Positions 33,017 through 44,278 of a stretch of 64,000 bases of DNA are shown here, piece after piece (positions within the stretch are counted from its first letter, which is position 1; each line of letters starts with the position of its first letter). The notes under the pieces are model-generated. The model did no database searches. It saw nothing but the letters and a program-made list of their open reading frames with translations, and was not told where the DNA came from. Position numbers and translations under genes: made by a program. The DNA is from Amyelois transitella (taxonomy: Eukaryota > Arthropoda > Insecta > Lepidoptera > Pyralidae), in NCBI RefSeq assembly GCF_032362555.1, contig NC_083510.1, positions 771,501 through 835,500 of the forward strand, given 5' to 3'.

Positions 33017-33484
33017 CGAAAAACACTTTCACTATTAAACAGTTTTATTCCGAGATACAAAAGTACTTAATAATCGAATAACAATAACGCAACTACCCCA
33101 CAGTTAAATAAAAAAAAATAGTCACTGCCCGGTCACAGACAAGTTCCTCAAAATCGATGTGTAAAGGCACGGCTCTAAACAACGACTGCGAGGGTCATGT
33201 CCAAACGCGTTTGGGTGCAACAAGCGCGCTTGCGTTTCCGGCGCAGTACATTAAAAAATAGCAACCGTTATCTATTACGTAAACAATGCAGAAATTACTA
33301 TCAAAAATCAAATCATGAATTATCATAATTATTGAGTACCGATTAATCTTTAATTTAACACAATAACAAATAATAAGTTAACAAACGCCATTGAATGTTT
33401 TCTTAGCGGAAAATCCATCTAGCTACGCCATCTATCGACGATCATATGAAACTTATGCTACAGAGATGCTCCCATTATCCGACA
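32918..33484 (-). repeat. 5' LTR of the LTR retrotransposon
   Basis: 567 bp, TGTCGG at the start and GCGACA at the end on the minus strand, with a 5-bp terminal inverted repeat. It contains AATAAA (33049-33044) and the first 33 codons of the gag reading frame; the LTR ends exactly at the end of codon 33. No convincing primer binding site abuts it: the first TGG is at about 32910. Confidence 0.9.
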
Positions 33485-33738
33485 TATATGTATGTAGACT
33501 TCATTAATTCAACAGAATTTAGTTTTCCAAAGCTCTGTACTTTTCAGAAACTTACTTCAGTAGCTTTTGCAATGTTAATGCGGGGCCAATCAACAAGTTG
33601 AATCTTCAAGGCTTATAGTTGACGACTAGCTTCGTTACTTTAAATGAGACTTTGGCGTCCAAAAGTCTTGTTAGTTGTAATATTTCACAGAAATATGTGT
33701 TTTTAGACTAAGACAGCATATTTTGGTAGTCAATTTAG

Positions 33739-33992
33739 ACGGCCTCTGTGGCGCAGCGGTAGTACGCTTGTCTGTGACACCGGAGGTCCCGGGTTCGAAT
33801 CCCGGCCAGGGCATGATGAGAAAAGAACTTTTTCAGATCGGCCTGGGTCTTGGATGTTTATCTATATAAGTGTTTATTTATAAAATATAGGTAGTTAGTA
33901 TCTCGTACCACAAGTCTCGAACTTACTTCGTTTCGAGGCTTTTACCTCTGTCTACCACGTAAGGAATAAAGACGTGATTATATGTATCTATT
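33739..33992 (+). mobile_element. SINE-T joined to a SINE-X tail (chimera)
   Basis: Intact tRNA-like head (A box GGCGCAGCGG, B box GGTTCGAATCCC) and body to TTTCGAGGC. It then continues directly into CTCTGTCTACCACG..GACGTGATTATATG, a SINE-X/LINE-Y tail, instead of its own A/T tail. Confidence 0.72.
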
Positions 33993-34241
33993 GTGCAAAC
34001 ATAAAACAGCATAAACTAAGACTAAAGAACTTTGTACAATTTAGTTAATACTTCTTACAAAAATACTTCCAGTAAGTTTAATAATGCCATCAACAACATC
34101 CTGTAAAAAACCCAAGTCTCGCAGCTCAGTCTTTCTACCGTAAAAAGTTGTGAGATCCATGTAATACCAAGTCGGTTACATAAGTTATTATCATGCCAAT
34201 ATTAAAAATATATTACGTTTTAAACAAAAAGGTTACGTTAT

Positions 34242-34498
34242 ATGCCGCGTGGTTCCCAGTACAAAAAAGAATAGGACCACTCCATCTCTTTCCTATGGAT
34301 GTCGTAAAAGGCGACTAAGGGATAGGCTTACAAACTTGGGATTTTTTTTTTGGCGATGGGCTAGCAACCTGTCACTATTTGAATCTCATTTCTACCATTA
34401 AGCCAAATAGCTGAGCGTGGCCTATCAGTCTTTTCAAGACTGTTGGCTCTGTCTACCCCACAAGGGATATAGACGTGACCATATGTATGTATGTAGAT
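34242..34498 (+). mobile_element. SINE-X, full length
   Basis: TGCCGCGTGGTTCCC head to TATG tail. Confidence 0.77.
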
Positions 34499-34767
34499 TA
34501 CGTTTTTCTTTAGAATCAACTTGAAAATGAAACAAAATGTCATCTTAAATTTTAAAATGTATGTATTATTTTCAACAAGCATATATAAATAAGTTCTTAC
34601 AAAAGACAGCGCAGCAAAATCATGTATAATTCAAGCCTGCTTCAAACTCGCTGACTCTTAGGCCTTCAATGGTTCGCGGGTGAAGTGAAATTAGGATTTT
34701 TTCGAATTTAATAATGTCATTGAAATCATTGAGGGGTCAGCGTAACATACGTCGCAAAATATATATC

Positions 34768-34997
34768 AGGTGCGTACAAATACTCCATCTCTTTCAAATG
34801 GAGGTTGTAAAAGGCTGCTTAGGGATAGGCTTACAAACTTGAGATTCTTTTTTTAGGCGATGGGCTAGCAACCTGTCACTATTTGTATCTCAATTCTATC
34901 ATCAAGCCAAACAGCTGAACGTGGCCTATCAGTATTTTTAAGACTGTTGGCTCTGTCTCCCCCGCAAGGGACATAGACGTGATTATATGTATGTATG
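34768..34997 (+). mobile_element. SINE-X, head truncated
   Basis: CTCCATCTCTTTC to a TATG tail. Confidence 0.72.
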
Positions 34998-35281
34998 CGT
35001 ACAAATTGAGCATGTACTTACAGTGTTCAAAAATTCTGACTACCTGCTAAACAACTTGACCTGACCTAAGATGCTTGCAGGACAAAAATCTGGTGATTAA
35101 GTCTGTTGAAATAAATGTGCTAATAATTTGTCGACATGGTTGCCTTAGAGAACAGTTTGTGTGGAATACAAATTTTCAACGTTGATTGAAATTAAAACGC
35201 AGCTTTGACGCCGCAAAATTAAAAATATTCAAACATAAGTGTATTCACTTTCAAAAAGAAAATGCACACATTAACATTGAC

Positions 35282-35487
35282 ATACATACATACGGGGTAG
35301 GTACAGCCAAAAGTCTTGAAAAGACTATAAGACCACGTTCAGCTGTATGGCTTTCATGATGGAACTGAGATTCAAATAGTGACAGGTTGCTAACCCATCG
35401 TCAGCCCAGCCTTTACCTTAGTCGCCTTTTACGACATCCACAGGAAAGTGTTGTTCTATTCTAAAGTGTCAGAAACCACACGCTACA
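35282..35487 (-). mobile_element. SINE-X, short of its tail core
   Basis: ATACATAC then GGGGTAGGTACAGCC to AACCACACGCTA. Confidence 0.66.
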
Positions 35488-36210
35488 AGTCTAAACGTTA
35501 ATAAATTACATGAAAGTTTTCACATATCTCGTTTCTGTAGGAATACTTCAGAGCACCCGAATGGCCCATTAGTCGTGTTTCATACGAACTTGTTTTGATT
35601 ATATGTATTAGGGGCAATAAATCTTCCTGTATCAACTTATAAAAGTTCACGCTCTCCGTTCTTTGACCTCTTGTTTATCGCTGTAACATTTATTTTATTT
35701 TATTTATTTGGCCTGAACAACCTTTGAAATGCACAATACACAAACAGACATTCTAAATCGTAATAAATATATGCTCACAGAAGGCTGAAAAATGTAATAA
35801 CAAAAAAAGGATATACAAAAAAAAATGAAAATTCTTCTTTATTAATTTAACAATACAAACATTGCATGCGAATATTAATAACTGGGTTTACAATAGTCAT
35901 ATATATTTATGAAATTAAAACAAATCATACAGAAAATTGAGAGAAAAATAAATTCGTTAGTAGTAAATTATATATTGGAAGTAAATGACACTATAACAGC
36001 CCTTCTCCAGCAGAAATATCCGTAACTCACGTTTAGACGTTTTTAATTTTCGCTCCATTTTAAGTTAATTCGGTAACTTATTAAAGAGAGTTATCGTCTG
36101 ATTACTCGGAGAATGTGTCACAACAGAGAGAGGAGAATGCCAGGAGTGTCTAACATAAAACACGTGACTTATCCCCTGAATCTGCTTTTCTCCTGTAATT
36201 AAAAAAATAA
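35488..36210. other. No gene; possible decayed LINE 3' end
   Basis: 36000-36180 (AACAGCCCTTCTCCAGCAG.. GAGAATGTGTCACAACAG) looks like a non-coding retroelement end, but no other copy in the window confirms it. Confidence 0.3.
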
Positions 36211-36361
36211 CTTGGGATTCTTTTTAAGGCGATGGGTTAGCAACCTGTCACAATTCTATCATTAAGCTAAACAGCTGAACGTGGCTATTCAGTCTTTTCA
36301 AGACTGTTGGCTCTGTCACCCTGCAAGGGATATAGACGTGACCATATGTATGTATGTATTA
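36211..36361 (+). mobile_element. SINE-X, 5' truncated
   Basis: ACTTGGGATTCTTTTTAAGG to a TATG tail. Confidence 0.7.
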
Positions 36362-36515
36362 ACCAGTTACACCTTTCGGGAGAGGAGTGGGGCCACTATT
36401 TTCACATTAATTATTTTTTCCTAATATTATTATTTATTAAATGTTTTGATATAACGGGTGTCAGGCATGATTGAGTTTTGGTATAATAATATGATGAAAT
36501 GTGGCATATTTCACT

Positions 36516-36620
36516 TTTAGGTCAAGAAGCTGAACGTAGCCTTTCAGTCTTTACAAGACTTTTGGCTCTATTTACCCCGCAAGGGATATAGACGTGATTA
36601 TATCCATGTATGTATGTAGG
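36516..36620 (+). mobile_element. SINE-X, 5' truncated
   Basis: AAGAAGCTGAACGTAGCC to tail. Confidence 0.65.
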
Positions 36621-36679
36621 TTAGGTTAGCGGTTAATGGATAGGTTAGCATTATGAGATAGAACGTACTAACGAACAAG

Positions 36680-36800
36680 TTATAAGTATTTATTATAACA
36701 TATAGTATCGTTGAGTTAGTATCTCGTAACACAAGTCTCGAACTTACATCGAGGCCAAATGAATCAGTGTAATTTGTCCCGTTTATATTTATTTATTATT
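36680..36800 (+). mobile_element. SINE-T 3' half
   Basis: ATAGTATCGTTGAGTTAGTA to GTCCCGTTTATATTTATT. Confidence 0.68.
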
Positions 36801-37095
36801 TATTAACGCTACAGGTAATCAAAAATTGCCTTAAAACCTTGCCTTAATTGATTTAACAGTCATCCATCGATATTACGGTATGGTGACTCTTGCAAACTGG
36901 TATATGTCCATTAAAAATAAAATAGATTAAATTCTTCAAAGGATGCTGTTATCAGTTTCATCAATCTGCGTCATCATGATGCGGGAACGAACCTCGGATA
37001 TTGCTACGACGTAGAAGTTCGTAGACTGGCTACGCCGCTTACATATTTATGAACTAGTACAATTTATGAATTTTGTGTAATTAAATTATATTAAA

Positions 37096-37335
37096 AGTGC
37101 CGTGTGGTTCTCTGCACTTTAAAATTTAATACTCCATTTCTTTCCTATTGATGTTGTAAAAAAAGGCGACTAAGGGACAGGCTTATAAACTTCGGATTCC
37201 TCTTTTTGGAGATGGGCTGGCAACCTGTCACTATTTGAAACTCAATTCTTACATCAAGCCAAAAAGCTTAATCAGTCTTTTCAAGACTGTTGGCTTTGTC
37301 TACCCCGCAAGGAATATAAATGTGGCTATATATGT
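37096..37335 (+). mobile_element. SINE-X, diverged
   Basis: Head GTGCCGTGTGGTTCTCTGCAC; tail worn. Confidence 0.68.
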
Positions 37336-37712
37336 TTTATACTACCATCGATATTGATTACATTACAAAGCTAATAGCTAAGCTTAAAAACAAAAAACCG
37401 TCAAAAATTATACTTTGAACATACAAATTGAAATTTAAGGACAGGAAGCGGACGTGAGATTAAAAGGAAAAATTTATGAAAGTAATTTCCATAAACATTC
37501 CAACATTTGAACTATAAGACTTTGGGTATTTCTTTATTCACTTGTAGCGGGAGCTATGATTATGATCCGACCGCCACCAAAGGGAAGATCTTCCCCCTAG
37601 CATAAAAAAACAGAGGTTTTCAAGAGAGATTCAAATAGTAATAGGTTGCTAGCCCATCGCCTTCAAGAAGAATCCCAAGTTTATAATTATTCAAATTATC
37701 TAATTTTAAATT

Positions 37713-37893
37713 AAGGACGTCCCGGTAAAGGTTCAGGTCAAAAGTACCCGAAACCGCCGAGCTTGCATGAAGAAAGTTATAAATGTGGATGAAGCGAAGG
37801 AAGTATGCAGAGATCGTGGCAAGTGGAAAGAGGTAGTCTCTGCCTACCCCTCCGGGAAAGAGGCGTGATTTTATGTATGTATGTATGTAACTA
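37713..37893 (+). mobile_element. LINE-Y 3' end
   Basis: AAGGACGTCCCGGTAAAGG to a long TATG tail. A minus-strand SINE-X piece lies just upstream (37621-37685). Confidence 0.73.
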
Positions 37894-38165
37894 ATTTTAA
37901 ACTGACAACATTATCTATTACAAAAACAAAGACCAAAGTATAATTTATCCAAACTATAAAATAAAAACATACAGGAAATTATAATACAGATGATGTATTT
38001 CCATGATTCGTTAAAATGTTGTGGAGAAAAATTTGAAATTCGCCTCCGTCGCGACGGTGATAAATTGAAAATGTTTGTAATTATGGACCGTGAGCTGTTA
38101 ATTGGCAGGCTGCGCAGTAAGACGAAACTTTTTATACATTTTTTACATTTTAAAATCAGGTAACA

Positions 38166-38330
38166 TTAATCTAAAGTCAGGTCTAGAGTATCCGAAACCG
38201 ACGAGCTTGCATGAAGAGAGTTATGAATGTGGATGAAGCGAAAGAAGTGTGCAGGAATCGTTGCAAGTGGAAAGATGTGGTCTCTGCCTACCCCTGCGGG
38301 AAAGAGGCGTGATTTATGTATGTATGTATG
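38166..38330 (+). mobile_element. LINE-Y 3' end
   Basis: GTCAGGTCTAGAGTATCCG to a TATG tail. Confidence 0.7.
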
Positions 38331-38499
38331 CAACATTAATCTGCCTCATTAGCACAGCTTGCGCGATGCGCTTTTTTTTCGCGTAAAGAACTACTTCTGA
38401 CGCTTTTCATGCCATAATTAAAAGCAAAACAGTTTATCACGCAATAAAAACGGCGTAGCCCGTGCCTTGCTACTTGTACTGGATATCATAATATTGATG

Positions 38500-38910
38500 A
38501 GTTAGATCAACCTCGAAGTAAGTTTAAGACTTGTGTAACGTGATACTTATTCAACGGTACTAATATTTCTTAAAAAGTAATATAAAGATAAACATCTGCC
38601 GTGTGGTTCCCGGCACCAATAGAAAAAAGAATAGGACCACTCCATCACTTTCCCATGGATGTCGTAAAAGGCGACTAAGGGATAGGCTTAGGATTCTTTT
38701 TTAGGCGATGGGCTAGCAACCTATCACTATTTGAATCTCAATTCTATCATTAAGTCAAATAGCTAAACGTGGCCATTCAGTCTTTTCAAGACTGTTGGCT
38801 CTGTCTACCCCGAAAGGGATATAGACGTGACCATATGTATGTATGTATGTAAGATAAACATCCAAGACCAAGGCCAATCAGAAAAAGTGACTTTCTAAAC
38901 TCAATAAGCC
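38500..38910 (-). mobile_element. SINE-T interrupted by SINE-X
   Basis: Body 38500-38596 resumes at 38851 after the duplicated 12 bp and fades near 38900. Confidence 0.72.
38597..38850 (+). mobile_element. SINE-X, full-length reference copy nested in SINE-T
   Basis: 254 bp from TGCCGTGTGG to the TATG-repeat tail. It interrupts a SINE-T copy and is flanked by a 12-bp target duplication, AAGATAAACATC (38585-38596 and 38851-38862), which fixes both ends. Internal marks: a head hairpin GTGCCG/CGGCAC in the family consensus, and a 3' stem-loop CAGTCTT-TTC-AAGACTG before the tail. No open frame and no clear pol III boxes are seen. Confidence 0.85.
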
Positions 38911-39637
38911 CACGTAAAAATTAATAACGGATTCCGTTCCATTGGGAATTTCGAGAAATCCTACTATTAAATGCGCAATATTTGTAGGTATACAAAATTT
39001 GTACTCGTAGTCTTCGCAAACAGCTCTAACGATTTCGTTGACAAAAGATTTAGCTTGGTCCCATGTTTAGAGAAAATCGTACGTTCTCTTATAACTTTAC
39101 CCAAAATCATTTTCCTATGTAAGATGATCGCTAAAGATCATCTTACTATACAATAATTTCAGCGCCGCGACCGCTTTACTGTTAGTCTATTGCTTAATGT
39201 GATTGGTTTTCAAATCAGAGTGCCCCGGTTCGACTCCTGTTAATTTACATTTCTTTTTTTTGTTGTTTTTGATGGTTTTTGTTTTAACTATTTTATATGT
39301 CTTTTTCTAGATTTCTAGGTTTTTTTTATAGCTTTTACAATTTTTTGACATCCGCCGAGCACAACTCGGCCACCCAGGAACTTAATAAGAGATATAACGT
39401 ACATTTGTGTTTCGTCATTATTTATTTCTATCTAAGAAATTGCTCAAATGTGCAACATCACTCACTTCTCGTACGGGCCATCCAATTTAGTATAGAGGTC
39501 CCTGGGCTGCGCTGTATGGAAGCGTAATTTTTATTGGACAACGAACTATACCCCGTTATTATGTTATTATTTCCTTTCCCGCGTGAATCAAGTTATTATT
39601 TCCTTACAATAAAAATGTTAATTTTACCATTAATGAC
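38911..39637. other. No gene; one hairpin
   Basis: GTAAGATGATC at 39119-39129 and its exact complement at 39136-39146 form an 11-bp hairpin with a 6-nt loop. GGTTCGACTCC at 39227 resembles a B box but has no A box or cloverleaf. Confidence 0.4.
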
Positions 39638-39917
39638 TAGCTGTGCCCGCGACTTCGTCCGCGTGGAATAGTTATTTTGGGTATCATTAAAGCCTAAAAT
39701 AAGGATGGATAATTTTTCCCGTTTTTTCACATTTTCCATTACCTTTTTGGTCCTTATAGTTGCAGCATGATGTTATATAACCTCAAGCCTTTCTCGATAA
39801 ATGGTCTTTTTATCGCAAAAATAATTTTTCAATTCGAACCAGTAGTTCCTGAGATTAGCGCGTTCAAACAAACAAACAGACAAACTCTTCAGCTTTACAA
39901 TATTAGTATAGATATAA
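39638..39917 (+). mobile_element. Z-family retroelement
   Basis: CTAGCTGTGCCCGCGACTTC to AATATTAGTATAGATATAAG; about 280 bp, same layout as 41752 and 57839. Confidence 0.68.
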
Positions 39918-40189
39918 GCTAGAGTTTGTCCAGCGAGCCGTGGCACAAAAAAACCGCGCCAAATTTAACAATCCTTTAGTTGTTAACACAAATTACTGTA
40001 AAATATTAATTTGATACTTTGACCGGAATTATAATTTGCAAATTTACCAAAGCCTTTTTGTTTTAGATTAGCTGTCACGATATTGAATCCGTATTTTTGG
40101 AGCCTCAACAAAGAACCATTGAAAATGAAGATTAAAAGTACTATTATAAGAGGGATAAATATAAAACAAACAATATCCTTTAAAGTATA

Positions 40190-40398
40190 TCTTACTAATA
40201 TTATAAATGCAAAAGTTTGTGAGTGTGTCAGTATGGACGTTTGTTACTCTTTCACGCAAAAACTACAGAACCTATTACTTTAAAATTTGGTATGTAGGTA
40301 GCTGAAGGCCCAGAATTACATATAGGCTACTTTTTATCCCGGAGATCCCGCGGGATTGATAGGGTTTCCATGCGGACAAAGTCGCGGGCGGCCTGTAG
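40190..40398 (+). mobile_element. U-family retroelement
   Basis: CTTACTAATATTATAAATGC to GACAAAGTCGCGGGCGGCC. Confidence 0.65.
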
Positions 40399-40786
40399 AT
40401 ATAATTTCTACGCATTATTTTAGAGCCGCACGGGTATCATCCAAATAATAACAGAGTGTACTAATTAACTTATCATAATTATTTTAAGGATTCCACGAAA
40501 TTCTGCAAGAGGCGTGACGAGTATATTTTCGTATAAAACACGTGTATCATTAAATTAAAGGTAAAAGATATATTTATGATACCTTATTTATCGAATTAGG
40601 CCCTTAAATTTAAATACGCAAAAGTTAAGCGAAGATTAATTAGCGCGAATGTTAACCAGGCGTTAAAATTGTTATGATATTACATTAAATTAAATTTTAA
40701 ATGTATTACGAGTATATAATTGAAGATGAAAAGATAGACAGATAATTATAAAGTTTAGTTTATTATATTGCCAAAAATTAAGAACG
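40399..40786. other. No gene seen
   Basis: AT-rich. Confidence 0.3.
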
Positions 40787-40910
40787 TCCTGGCAAAAGGT
40801 CAGGTAAAGAGTACCCGAAACCGCTGAGCTTGTATGAAGAGAGTTATGAATGAGAGGAAAGATGTAGTCTCTGCCTACCTCTCCGGAAAATAGGCGTAAT
40901 TTTATGTATA
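40787..40910 (+). mobile_element. LINE-Y with internal deletion
   Basis: The GGATGAAGCG..CGTGGCAAG part is deleted between ATGAATGAG and AGGAAAGATG. Confidence 0.65.
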
Positions 40911-41141
40911 TAAGTTTGACACAAATAAATAGAATCCCTACTTATATAGAGAATAGATAATTCGTTGTTTGTTTCAAAGGATTAAACTTACAATTTCACA
41001 GGACGAATATATATTAAAGTCACAATCTATTAGTTAGGCTATAGACGTGGTATATTTACTATCACATCTAATAATATAAATACGAAAGTAAGTTTGTTCG
41101 TTTGTCTCTTTATAGTGATCTGCTAAACCAATCTTCTTGAA

Positions 41142-41263
41142 TTAATCACGTCTGTATCCCCGTGTGGGGTTGACAGAGCCAACAGTCTCAAAAAGTTTTG
41201 GAAAGGAGATGGAGTGGTCTTATGCTTTTTTTCTATTGGTGCCGGGAACCACACGGCACAGAA
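41142..41263 (-). mobile_element. SINE-X with large internal deletion
   Basis: Tail plus stem-loop joined directly to the GGAGTGG..CCACACGGCAC head. Confidence 0.65.
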
Positions 41264-41751
41264 AAATATACGATGTCAAAATCAATCATCAATTTTATAA
41301 TCGGAAATGTGGATTTATATATATGATCCTAATTTGGCTCTTATTAAGAATTAAATAAAGGTCCCTTAAGTAAAGAGTCAACGTTGTTACATTAAAAATT
41401 TTAATTTTTTATATTAACATTTGTATAAATACAAAGTTTCTTTTCCAGATTTCATTTGTATAATATATTCATTATTTCCATAGTTATAGTAGAAATTTAA
41501 ATTCTGGCGTACCGAAGTTGTGTTTGTTCTGGCAAAACTTGGAAACTGTTCCATTATTCACGTAAACTTCTTTGTTTCTATTGTGTATCATTTCTCTCAT
41601 CATAGTATGTTTAAGAAAAATGTTATGGGTATTTTATCTGTAATTTTTTGACATACCTACAGGCTTTCTTGTTGAAGCGTGTTGCTGATGAGTATTTTTT
41701 TTGGCATTTGACGAAGCATAATGCTGATAATGAGTTGTTCTTATATCAAAC

Positions 41752-42015
41752 TAGCTGTGCCCGCGACTTCGTCCGCGTGGAATAGTTGTTTGGGCATCAT
41801 TGAAGGCCCTCTAGGATGAATCATTTTCCCCGTTTTTTTCACATTGGTGATGTTGTACAGTTTCCCCGAAAAATGGTCTATTCAACAATAATAAATAAAA
41901 AAAAAAAAAAAAAATAAAAAAAAACACAATAAGATTTTTCAATTCGAAGCAGTAGTTCCTGAGATAAGCGCGTTCAAACAAACTCTTCAGGTTTATAATA
42001 TTAGTATAGATTTTA
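41752..42015 (+). mobile_element. Z-family retroelement
   Basis: CTAGCTGTGCCCGCGACTTC to TATAATATTAGTATAGATT, with a poly-A run inside. Confidence 0.68.
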
Positions 42016-42058
42016 AATGAAAGAACGTGTTTTTATCCTCAGTTTTAATAGATTTTAG

Positions 42059-42897
42059 AGTGCCGTGTGGTTTCCGGCATTTTAGAATAGAATCACTCCA
42101 CATCTTTCCCATAGAAATAGTCAAAGGCGACTAATTAAATTTATCAAACCTCACTAGCCTATTCTAAAGAGCATGACAATAATTCTAAGAATCCCTTGTA
42201 TTTATTTTTTAATTTTAATACCTATTTATGCACAAATCCCTAACGTTGTAACATCAAATCTCGTAAAATTTAAATTAAATACACGAAAAACTCGTTAACT
42301 GCACATTTTATGCCTGTTTCCTGGTAACCCTTGTTTTATACTCGTTTAATATTTTTAATTACACATAATCTCTTATAATACCTGTTACATGTGGTTTATT
42401 TTTCCTTAATCTCTAACCCTTAGTTAAAAATATATATGTTTTAAAATCACACTGCACCATTTGAAGGGGTTATTTAAATACATTCGCCTTTCCAATTTCA
42501 CCCTTATAATCCACACTAATAATGAAGAGAAAATATTCGTATTTTTTTTTGTAACGAATAAACTCAAAAAATACTGAACCGATTTTGATAAAATTTGGTA
42601 CACCTATAGAGTAGATCTTTAGGAATGACATAGATCTTTTCTTTTTAGTGTTCTTTTATTTTCTAGAAATTCTGGAACATACAAACGGACAGAGGCACAT
42701 GACTACTTGTATAAATAACCATATAAAAAATAAGGTTCGGTTTAAAAAACAAATTCTATCCAGCATTAATAAATACTTATCAATGACACAACTTGATGAA
42801 ATAATGTTATGGAAAGTGGAGTCGCGGCCTTACTCCAAAGTTCGCTTTGTTAGGTTTCAGTTCTTCAGATAACGACTGCTAAGTGCAAAGTTAAACA
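42059..42897. other. SINE-X head (42059-42140) then no gene
   Basis: AGTGCCGTGTGGTTTCCGGC head remnant, then AT-rich sequence. 42530-42640 (AATACTGAACCGATTTTG) is a decayed LINE tail. Confidence 0.4.
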
Positions 42898-43698
42898 ATG
42901 CCCGGTTTCACCAACGAATTTTAAGTTATAAATTTCAGTTAATTATTTTTAAGGCATTTAGGGTGTCCTTTATTGCTTAACAACTGCCTGTCTTAACATT
43001 TTTCTGTCGTGGGCCTACTGGAAGAAATTACTGAAAAAGTAGTGTTACTTTTATCTAGAGAAAATTATTCCTATTTCTCTTTAGTATAAAGTAAGAATAG
43101 AACTAAATTCTGTTCTTACTTTTTCTTTGTAAATAACTATGGTAAACAACTGCCTGCCTTAACATTTTCCGGTCGTGGTAACTTTATTTCTCTTTAGTAA
43201 AAGTTAAGAATAGAACTAAATTCTGTTCTTACATTTTCCTTGTAAATAACTAAGGAAAACTCTTGAATTTGCCCTTAAACTCTTTTTTGAAGATTATTTG
43301 TAATTTTGAAAGATAAAACTCTTTACAAAACGTCACTAAACTAGGGAGTCCCCTAACAGGATACACCTAGCGTGGTGAAAATAAAGTTTTTTTTTTTTAT
43401 TATTTTGTCTATTGTAGCTTTAAGTTTGTTTGTCACTAGTGTTTTAAAAATTATCTTTCGCTTCTAAAAGAATAGTTTTTTTTTTGTTTGTATTATTAAA
43501 TAATTAATATTAGTTTATATTATTTATTTAGTTTCTGGTTTGTTTGCTATTTGATGAAACTCAAACCAGTTGGCTAGTGTTTTTTAGTTTGATGACACAA
43601 ATGGGGTGAAAATAGTTAACTATCTGATTTTAGGAGTTCCTAAGTTAGGTAATACTTAGTTAGGGGTGAGTTAGGGACTCTTTGGTGAAAACGGACAT
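42898..43698. mobile_element. Candidate non-autonomous DNA transposon with imperfect terminal inverted repeats
   Basis: Left end TGCCCGGTTTCACCAAC and right end TTTGGTGAAAACGGACA are imperfect inverted complements. Inside, about 140 bp with ACTGCCTG..TTAACATTTT and a GTAAGAA..TTCTTAC hairpin occurs twice (from about 42985 and 43148). No transposase frame. Confidence 0.4.
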
Positions 43699-43799
43699 AA
43701 GTATCTTAAACTTTCACTAATTAACCACTAACATTTAACGAGAATATGTACTCTTTTAAACAACGTTATTATCAAGTCCTTATCTCTATTGGGTTTCAC

Positions 43800-43945
43800 A
43801 TCACATCTTTATCTGTATTGGGGTAGACAGAGACTTTAGATTGACAAACAAAGAAGTCGCTTTCATCGAATCATTTCCCGAGGCTTAGATAAAAGGCTCT
43901 GTCTAACCCGTAAGGGGTATAGACGTGATCATATGTGTGAATGTA
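43800..43945. mobile_element. SINE-X tail fragments
   Basis: A minus-strand piece (43800-43835) and a plus-strand tail (43889-43945, CTCTGTCTAACCCGTAAGG). Confidence 0.45.
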
Positions 43946-44278
43946 ATGTGAAGCATGTATGATTACTGACAAAATCTTGAATTTTTTTTGAGATTTTAAA
44001 ATATATTTTATCAACCAACAGTGTTAGAGTACATCATTTCCTTGAAAAACTTTTACAATCAGTAAAAAAAAGACATCCCCTAGTTTACTCTACGCTTAAC
44101 ATGGACAAGAATCTAGTACCGACTAATGAAAACTCAGCGGCCTTTACAGCCCGTACATAGAATTCGGAATAACGTTAGACTATAGAAGTGCTATTAACAA
44201 AATGTGACGTTTCAAGTTAAGTTTGTTACACCGTAAATATTCGTGTTGCGTCTCAATTCTGTAATTTATTTGACGGCG

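Larger units (their letters stand above)
29037..33484 (-). mobile_element. Ty3/gypsy-type LTR retrotransposon lacking reverse transcriptase, recent insertion
   Basis: 4,448 bp bounded by 567-bp LTRs that start TGTCG and end CGACA, with TATA on both flanks as a 4-bp target duplication. It sits in the TATG tail of a SINE-X copy (28791-29036 resuming at 33485). Minus-strand order: 5' LTR, gag with two CCHC knuckles, protease, fused remnant of RNase H, an in-frame UAG, integrase with H2C2 and DD35E, hairpin array, 3' LTR. The reverse transcriptase and most of RNase H are missing, so it cannot move on its own. Only one mismatch between the LTRs (29585 versus 33466) indicates a young copy, probably mobilised in trans. 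Elements of this class belong to Metaviridae; no envelope-like gene is seen. Confidence 0.92.

Noticed and set aside
33739..33815. A tRNA gene (A and B boxes, GGTTCGAATCCC)
   Set aside because: The ends do not pair as an acceptor stem, and the same head with the same downstream body recurs at 373, 20868 and 53398; it is a SINE head.
39190..39245. tRNA-like GGTTCGACTCC segment
   Set aside because: B-box-like only; no A box, anticodon arm or acceptor stem could be drawn.
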